From the NCBI GenBank assembly GCA_016711485.1, contig JADJSX010000023.1, positions 1,022,001 through 1,086,000 on the forward strand: a stretch of DNA of 64,000 bases. The letters run 5' to 3'. This document shows, in pieces, positions 58,697 to 64,000 of the stretch (its first letter is position 1; each line of letters begins with the position of its first letter). The notes beneath the pieces are model-generated. The model did not search any database. It was not told where the DNA came from and was given only the letters and a program-made list of their open reading frames with translations. Source of the DNA: Leptospiraceae bacterium. Lineage in GTDB: Bacteria > Spirochaetota > Leptospiria > Leptospirales > Leptospiraceae. The position numbers were made by a program, and so were the translations under genes.

Positions 58697-60496
58697 ATGA
58701 ACAACCATAAACCCCTTCACTCCACTCGCGAATTTGTTGAAGAATTAAAAAAAGAAAAAGAACTTTTAGTGATTGAAGATTCGGTAGATCCGAATTTAGA
58801 AATCGCGGAAATTCAAAGACGAGTAGTTGCTAAAAAAGGACCCGCACTTCTATTTACAAATGTAATTGGTTCAAAATTTCCAGTGGCTACTAACTTGTAT
58901 GGCTCTGCTCGTAGAATTCAAATAGCATTTGGTTCACGTCCCGTTGATTTGATTCGAAAGATTGCGCATACCGCACAAAATATAATGCCACCAACTCCTA
59001 AAAAAATTTGGGAAGCAAGACATCTTGCATTTGAAGCGCTAAAGGTTGGTTTAAAAAAAGAAAGTTCTCCTCGTGTTATGGATAACAGCATTACCCCTGT
59101 GGATATAATGCAATTACCCGCTCTCAAATCTTGGCCTATGGACGCGGGACGTTTTATTACTTTGCCGCTTGTATATACAGAAAGTCCCGTGAATGGAAAG
59201 GGTAATCTCGGAATGTATCGAATCCAATTTCATGATCGTGATACAACCGGTATGCATATCCAAATTCATCGCGGAGGAGGATTTCATCATTTCGAAGCAG
59301 AGGAAAAAAATGTAAGTTTACCCTGCCATATCTATGTAGGTGGACCTCCAGCGATGACGTTAGCCGCCGTTGCTCCTATGCCAGAAGAGTTGAGTGAGTT
59401 AATTATTGCATCACTTCTTTTAGGAGAGAGATTAAAAATTACTCGTAATAAAAAATTTAGCAGTTTACCGATAGTATCCGATTCAGACTTTTTACTCATC
59501 GGAGAAATTCCTCCTAAAGTAAGACAACCAGAAGGTCCATTTGGAGACCATTATGGGTATTATGCGCTACAACACGATTATCCGATTATGAAAGTCCATG
59601 GAATTCATCACCGAAAGGATGCCATCTGGCCTGCAACTGTGGTTGGAAGACCTCCACAGGAAGATCATTTTATTGCCGAGTTTTTACAGGATTTACTTTC
59701 TCCTATGTTTCCACTTGTTATGCCTAAAGCAATTTCTGTTTGGGCGTATGAAGAGTCAGGTGTTCACGCGTTAGCCGCTACAGTTGTAAAGGAGAGATAT
59801 CACAAGGAAGCGTTTACCGCCGCACTTCGAATTTTAGGAGAAGGACATCTCTCGCTGTCTAAATGTTTACTTGTGACTAATGAAGTTATTCCTCTAAAGG
59901 ATTTTAGGAGAACATTTATAACAATTCTGGAGCGAATTAATTTACAAACTGATGTTCATATATTTTCTAATATCTCGCAGGATACTCTCGATTATACCGG
60001 ACCCAAAGTAAACTCTGGAAGTAAACTCATTCTACTTGGAATTGGAGAAAAGAAAAATGAACTTGTTCCCGCTTTTCGAGGAAAGTTAAAGAGTAAAAAA
60101 TTTCATTCGCCAACCGTTTTTTGTCCGGGTGCGTTAGTTATATCCGGTCCCAAGTATAAATCAAACGATAAAGCTCTTGCTGATTTACTAAAAGAACCTT
60201 CAATCCACGATTTTCTGTTTGTGTTTCTAGTCGATGATGCGATGGACACATGTAAATCGGATCATGATTTTATTTGGAATATATTTACTCGTTTTGAACC
60301 GGCAGGCGATATTTCCGGAAATTACAATATTCTTAGGAATCATATTTCTTATAAAAACCCTATCGTGATTGATTGTCGATTAAAGGATTGGTATCCGCCT
60401 GTATTGACCCCAGATATGGAAATCGTCAAAAGAGTAGATAATCGTTTTGGCAAATTATTAGATACCATTCAAAGTCCGATGGATTATATTATTTAA
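58697..60496 (+). CDS. UbiD-family decarboxylase
   Basis: A 599-residue prenylated-FMN-dependent decarboxylase of the UbiD family. RIQFHDRDTTGMHIQIHRGG and PCHIYVGGPPAMTLAAVAPM, EGPFGDHYGYYALQHDYPIM and VGRPPQEDHFIAEFLQDLLS are its signatures, and the length fits the branch used in the futalosine menaquinone route (MqnL-like) as well as other UbiD proteins. Function is probably quinone synthesis; the partner UbiX (prenyl-FMN) is not here. Confidence 0.9.
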   Translation: MNNHKPLHSTREFVEELKKEKELLVIEDSVDPNLEIAEIQRRVVAKKGPALLFTNVIGSKFPVATNLYGSARRIQIAFGSRPVDLIRKIAHTAQNIMPPTPKKIWEARHLAFEALKVGLKKESSPRVMDNSITPVDIMQLPALKSWPMDAGRFITLPLVYTESPVNGKGNLGMYRIQFHDRDTTGMHIQIHRGGGFHHFEAEEKNVSLPCHIYVGGPPAMTLAAVAPMPEELSELIIASLLLGERLKITRNKKFSSLPIVSDSDFLLIGEIPPKVRQPEGPFGDHYGYYALQHDYPIMKVHGIHHRKDAIWPATVVGRPPQEDHFIAEFLQDLLSPMFPLVMPKAISVWAYEESGVHALAATVVKERYHKEAFTAALRILGEGHLSLSKCLLVTNEVIPLKDFRRTFITILERINLQTDVHIFSNISQDTLDYTGPKVNSGSKLILLGIGEKKNELVPAFRGKLKSKKFHSPTVFCPGALVISGPKYKSNDKALADLLKEPSIHDFLFVFLVDDAMDTCKSDHDFIWNIFTRFEPAGDISGNYNILRNHISYKNPIVIDCRLKDWYPPVLTPDMEIVKRVDNRFGKLLDTIQSPMDYII

Positions 60497-60535
60497 TTTG
60501 CTTGAAATTCCAAGAGGGGGATATATAATTCCAAC

Positions 60536-61843
60536 ATGTCATTTTATAAATCTTTGACTGCAAAGTCTAAAATTCTTTTTTTTGTTTCGATTGCATTACT
60601 CTTAGGATTTACTTTCCTTTCGATTGTTTCTATTTATGAAGTTAATAATGCATACGCATTGTTAGCTGATAAAAAAGATCATCTATCTTCTTTTTTAATC
60701 AAAATGGCTTTGAGTGTTATTTTTGTAAGTGCTCTTTGCATTTTTTCGGTTTACAAAGTATTGTCAGTTGCCTTTCGTCCTGTGGAGGCTATTTCTGATT
60801 TACTGGCGAAGGTGGCAGAACATGATTTACAAATCGATTTGATTGAACCTAAACAAAAAGATGAAATCGGAAGAATAATAAATTCCGTTAATGAAGTAAT
60901 TTTATCCTTTAGCGGCATTTTAACTTCCTTAAAATTCACTGGAGAGCAGATCGCGGAAGAGGGAGATTTATTTCACAAGTCAGCAGATTTTTTTATCTCA
61001 TCTGTAGACAAACAATCCCTAGCCTCTAAAGAGACTTCAGGGGCACTAGAGGAGTTGATTGTTTATTTGAATTTGATTAGTGAAAATTTCGAAAGTTCCG
61101 CCTCGTCCTTCAAAAGCATTGACACAAACTTAGAAGACCTAACCAAATCTGGCTCTCGGATTTTAAATGGAATGGATGATCTTTCATCCATAGCCAAACA
61201 ATCCTTTGATGAAGGAAAGGTGGGAGAAAAAAATATTACAGCCGCGATGGCTGCGATGGAACAAATCAGAGAGAAAACAAATAAAATTACTGAGTTTACT
61301 TCTATCATTTCTGAAATATCAGACCAAACAAATTTACTTTCCCTCAATGCAAGTATTGAAGCCGCTAGAGCAGGAGATGCAGGGAGAGGTTTCGCTGTAG
61401 TAGCCCGAGAAGTAACTAAACTGGCAGAAAAAACAATGGTTAGTGTAAAAGAAGTGAAGGCTTTGATTCATGATACGATTAAAACGGTAAATTATGGTTA
61501 TTCCTGTGTGAATGACACTGCTGAAAGTCTAAAGAAACTCATTCAAAATGTCCAGAAAGTACAATCTTCCGCTCAAAAAATCAATGTTCAAATAGTAAAA
61601 CAGGAAGATAACACTATTAAGATTTCAAACAACTCAAAAAAATTATCTGAATTTCTTAATATGGTCATTGAAAATGTGAACGAAGAAAGAAAAGTAGCGA
61701 ATGTAATCGAAAATTCTGTTGAATCTGTTTCTTCTTCTTTTCAATCCATTTTACTAGAAGCTGAAGAGTTAAGAAAACTTTCTGAGAATTTGAAAATGCA
61801 GGCAGACGGAATGCTCATGATTGTAGGAGATTTTAAATTATAA
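60536..61843 (+). CDS. Methyl-accepting chemotaxis protein
   Basis: A 435-residue receptor. Two membrane helices (15-35 and 49-72) with almost no periplasmic loop, a HAMP domain (75-130; FRPVEAISDLLAKVAEHDLQ), and a signalling coiled coil whose tip reads NLLSLNASIEAARAGDAGRG and FAVVAREVTKLAEKT near 260-290. The tiny periplasmic part implies that it senses something in or near the membrane, or relays from another protein. It adjoins the next gene by 4 bases. Confidence 0.94.
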   Translation: MSFYKSLTAKSKILFFVSIALLLGFTFLSIVSIYEVNNAYALLADKKDHLSSFLIKMALSVIFVSALCIFSVYKVLSVAFRPVEAISDLLAKVAEHDLQIDLIEPKQKDEIGRIINSVNEVILSFSGILTSLKFTGEQIAEEGDLFHKSADFFISSVDKQSLASKETSGALEELIVYLNLISENFESSASSFKSIDTNLEDLTKSGSRILNGMDDLSSIAKQSFDEGKVGEKNITAAMAAMEQIREKTNKITEFTSIISEISDQTNLLSLNASIEAARAGDAGRGFAVVAREVTKLAEKTMVSVKEVKALIHDTIKTVNYGYSCVNDTAESLKKLIQNVQKVQSSAQKINVQIVKQEDNTIKISNNSKKLSEFLNMVIENVNEERKVANVIENSVESVSSSFQSILLEAEELRKLSENLKMQADGMLMIVGDFKL

Positions 61844-61847
61844 TACT

Positions 61848-62267
61848 ATGTTTACCACAAAAGTAGAAGCAGTTATTAAGGCCCCAATAGAAAAGGTTTT
61901 TTCCTATGTAAGAAATTTAGAAACTATGCCTGAATACAATGATTTTTTAAAGACAGCCATTTGGCAGGATGCGGATAAGACGAATTGCACTATACGACTA
62001 AATCTTTCGGTTCTTGATATTCATGCTGACTATAAAATTACCGAATTTGTAGATAAACAACGATTTGTCGCAAAATGTAGCACTTCAACCGTAGCATTTG
62101 AAGATATCTATGAATTCGAAACACGTGGAAAAGAGACATTTTTACGAATCACAGACAACTTAGAATTAAAAGGGATACTGAAATTCAGTGAAGGATTTTT
62201 ACGAGGTATTTTTGGAAATGAAATGCATGGAAATATGGAGCGATTGGTTCGAAACCTAGAAAGATAA
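61848..62267 (+). CDS. SRPBCC / polyketide-cyclase-like lipid-binding protein
   Basis: A 139-residue START-like (SRPBCC) fold: AVIKAPIEKVFSYVRNLETM near residues 7-26 and KFSEGFLRGIFGNEMHGNME near 113-132 are typical. Such proteins bind hydrophobic ligands or, as in RatA/COQ10, quinones. It follows the chemotaxis receptor closely, perhaps by operon, and next to UbiD the quinone connection is tempting but unproven. Confidence 0.85.
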   Translation: MFTTKVEAVIKAPIEKVFSYVRNLETMPEYNDFLKTAIWQDADKTNCTIRLNLSVLDIHADYKITEFVDKQRFVAKCSTSTVAFEDIYEFETRGKETFLRITDNLELKGILKFSEGFLRGIFGNEMHGNMERLVRNLER

Positions 62268-62272
62268 ATGGA

Positions 62273-63082
62273 ATGAGAAATTTTCTTTTTATCAGTATTC
62301 TTTTATTTTCGCATTGTTCTTTTTTTGGTAAAGACAAAACATCTAGCCCTGTTCCAATTGAATTTCACAAATATAAAATAGATGCGGCAACTCTAAGATA
62401 TGCGGAAGTTAATTCTAAAAAGCAAAAATTAATTTTATTTGTTCATGGATCCCCTGGTTCCTGGGATGCATTTTCCAAATACTTGGAAGACCCAGATTTA
62501 CAAAAAGAAGCAATATTAATTTCGATAGATAGGTATGGTTATGGCGGCTCTATGGCAGGTTCTCCAGAATTATCCCTTGGGAACCAAGCTCGTTCTATTA
62601 AACCGATTTTAGATAAGTATGCACTGCCTATTCTAGTAGTCGGACATTCCTATGGTGGACCTGTGGCTTTGCAACTAGCCATGGATTATCCTGCACAAGT
62701 AACAGGATTACTTTTATTAGCCCCTTCTATAGATCCAGATTTAGAAGATATACTTTGGTACCAAAGATTTGCTGACTGGAAAATAATTCGCTGGATTTTA
62801 CCTAGTTTTATTGATGTATCGAATCAAGAAATTTTGCCTCTTCGTTTTGAACTTCAAAAAATGATCCATCTCTGGAAAGATTTAAAGACACCGATGGTTG
62901 TAATCCAAGGAGACAATGATTCGCTCGTTCCACCGGGTAATGCAGATTATGCAGAGAGGATGTATCCAGATAAATCCAAACTAAAAATCGTTCGGGGAGA
63001 TATGAATCATTTTCTGTTATGGAACGAATATGAATTAGTAAAACGGGAAATTTTGGAGTTAATAAAGGATTACCCGCGATGA
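62273..63082 (+). CDS. Alpha/beta hydrolase, lipoprotein
   Basis: A 269-residue lipoprotein with signal LFSHC near residue 15. The alpha/beta-hydrolase core has the oxyanion stretch LFVHGSPGSWDAF near 50-62, nucleophile elbow VVGHSYGGPVALQLA near 121-135, catalytic Asp in VVIQGDNDSLVPPG and His in GDMNHFLLWN. Start at the ATG following AGATAAATGGA; 5 bases from the previous stop. Substrate unknown; surface esterase or peptidase-like. Confidence 0.92.
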   Translation: MRNFLFISILLFSHCSFFGKDKTSSPVPIEFHKYKIDAATLRYAEVNSKKQKLILFVHGSPGSWDAFSKYLEDPDLQKEAILISIDRYGYGGSMAGSPELSLGNQARSIKPILDKYALPILVVGHSYGGPVALQLAMDYPAQVTGLLLLAPSIDPDLEDILWYQRFADWKIIRWILPSFIDVSNQEILPLRFELQKMIHLWKDLKTPMVVIQGDNDSLVPPGNADYAERMYPDKSKLKIVRGDMNHFLLWNEYELVKREILELIKDYPR

Positions 63083-63187
63083 ACAAGGATGGATTTTTTT
63101 ATTTCGATGATATGGATAGATTTAACTTTGATAATTCCAATAGTCGTATACCAAACCAAAAGAAACTACCCATTCGTTTTTAGAACA

Positions 63188-63247
63188 GCCATATTTTTGG
63201 CGTTTGGGAATACCCTATTTTTTACAAAACGGGAAATTACTTTTGGC
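63188..63247 (+). repeat. Family B element, right-hand part
   Basis: GCCATATTTTTGGCGTTTGG followed by GAATACCC and ending TTACTTTTGGC. Matches the last 60 bases of the 6279 copy; the left third is gone. It lies between a hydrolase gene and a convergent membrane-protein gene. Confidence 0.6.
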
Positions 63248-63307
63248 CTTTGGTATACATGTAAAGAAAGATTTCAAACTTGTTATTACTAACGTATCCC
63301 TAAAATA

Positions 63308-63616
63308 CTATATCCCCAAAAGCAGACCGCCAAAACATAAAGGAAAGCCAATTAATAGAATGACAAACGCACTTACTAGAAAAGATTTCCCTAAGTCTTT
63401 AATATCTTTTATAAAGTAATAAGCGGCTAATATGAAGTTAATCCCTATCTGCAAAATGAAACTCATAGCTGAAAAAATCATGTAGAATACTCCAAGATAA
63501 TTTCCATCTCCTTCAGTGGATAAAAGTTTGACAGCTAAAATTTCTAGAAGGCTGATTGTAAAATAAATTCCTAAATTCCAGAAGAGGATTTTTTTTAATT
63601 TTGATTCAGGTTCCAT
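63308..63616 (-). CDS. Small membrane protein
   Basis: A 102-residue protein with three or four membrane helices (FWNLGIYFTISLLEILAVKL; FYMIFSAMSFILQIGINFIL; SFLVSAFVILLIGFPLCFGG) and a short acidic N-terminus. The size and layout are those of small inner-membrane proteins of unknown function. AGGAGAAAA precedes the ATG at 63616. Confidence 0.7.
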   Translation of the reverse strand: MEPESKLKKILFWNLGIYFTISLLEILAVKLLSTEGDGNYLGVFYMIFSAMSFILQIGINFILAAYYFIKDIKDLGKSFLVSAFVILLIGFPLCFGGLLLGI

Positions 63617-63753
63617 TGTTTTTCTCCTATTTGTGATTGAATAAAAGCATTGCTACAGAGTCATCTAGAAAAGGCGGTTTTTCTTTTATTCAACTTAATA
63701 ACCCAAACGTTATTTCCTTAGGGTCATGACATAATGCACTAAATGTTAAGTTT

Positions 63754-64000
63754 TTACACAACCTCTTCATTTAATATAATTTTTCTTAATACCAAATTTG
63801 AATCTTTTCCTCCACAAAGAATTTGCGATTTATCTAGAATAGCCACCGGACTTACACCGCCGGCGGAGTGGTCAGCAGTTGCTAGAAATTCTAAGTTTTT
63901 CCAATTCCATAAAAATACTTTTTCTTCCCTGCCAGTTGTCACCATCCAATCTTCGTAAAAACTAAAATGACTGATTCGATCTGTATGCCCGCGCAAAATG
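63754..64000 (-). CDS. WD40-repeat protein (N-terminus outside window)
   Basis: The final 82 codons of a beta-propeller protein on the minus strand. GHTDRISHFSFYEDWMVTTG then REEKVFLWNWKN is a clear WD40 blade (GH...WD-like, here LWNW), followed by a partial last blade (ILCGGKDSNLVLRKI). The gene continues beyond base 64000. Function cannot be told from the fragment. Confidence 0.7.
   Translation of the reverse strand, partial: ILRGHTDRISHFSFYEDWMVTTGREEKVFLWNWKNLEFLATADHSAGGVSPVAILDKSQILCGGKDSNLVLRKIILNEEVV

Noticed and set aside
63089..63419. Plus-strand frames of 67 and 71 codons
   Set aside because: They overlap a family B repeat and the membrane-protein gene on the other strand and look non-coding.

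Overview
The window is AT-rich chromosomal DNA from a spirochaete of the Leptospira lineage. The case rests on gene content: a DUF1564 protein (a family I know essentially from Leptospira), an MBOAT acyltransferase next to a DUF1574-like protein, many short lipoproteins with loose spirochaetal lipoboxes, and a large stock of 7TM-DISM sensors, GAF/cyclase, STAS and SpoIIE-type signalling proteins. The many dispersed repeats and decayed genes point to an environmental or uncultured relative rather than a well-studied pathogen. No rRNA, tRNA or CRISPR array was seen.

Layout. 1-7.9 kb: ftsH (cut by the window edge), DUF1564, a TIGR01777 epimerase, a cytochrome c lipoprotein, a STAS protein, a PrsW-type protease and a LEA14-like lipoprotein. 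7.9-16 kb is the most interesting part. It holds a photoactive yellow protein (PYP) gene between two unknown small genes, then thioredoxin-TPR, hisE (frameshifted), MBOAT and DUF1574-like genes, then an aromatic ammonia-lyase with tyrosine-selective residues and, converging on it, an AMP-dependent ligase. Tyrosine ammonia-lyase, coumarate ligase and PYP together are the known parts list for making and attaching the p-coumaroyl chromophore, so this reads as a complete blue-light receptor system in a spirochaete. 16-24 kb: pckG, decayed lipoproteins, palindromic repeats, an Imm26 fragment, a DUF4334 protein and a dead IS3-family element inside a broken lipoprotein gene. 24-27.6 kb: a tight four-gene minus-strand operon (membrane protein, UbiA-type phosphoribosyl-prenyl transferase, membrane thioredoxin, HExxH peptide hydroxylase-like protein). 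27.8-38.7 kb: metabolic and housekeeping genes (YciI, Nnr, NRDE, ABHD18-like hydrolase, beta-propeller, Mqo, SPFH-GYF and zinc ribbon pair). 38.7-49 kb: a signalling block (receiver-EAL protein; DISM sensor phosphatase with an internal amber codon; receiver without a start codon; DISM-GAF-GAF-GAF-adenylate cyclase; STAS). 49-64 kb: TPM protein, ankyrin lipoprotein, decayed toxin-antitoxin remnants, queG, mutY, UbiD, a chemotaxis receptor, and a WD40 gene cut by the window end.

Two non-autonomous repeat families stand out. Family A is about 163 bp with 17-bp imperfect terminal inverted repeats built on TTACGCAA. It has four full-size copies, two variants and several remnants, often abutting gene ends and in one case supplying a gene's last codons. 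Family B is 92 bp with 11-bp terminal repeats, two full copies and one partial copy, and one copy lies in a HAD phosphatase pseudogene. The many single-base indels in A-runs could be genuine decay, phase variation or sequencing error. All family assignments are from reading the sequence and memory of the families; no search was run.
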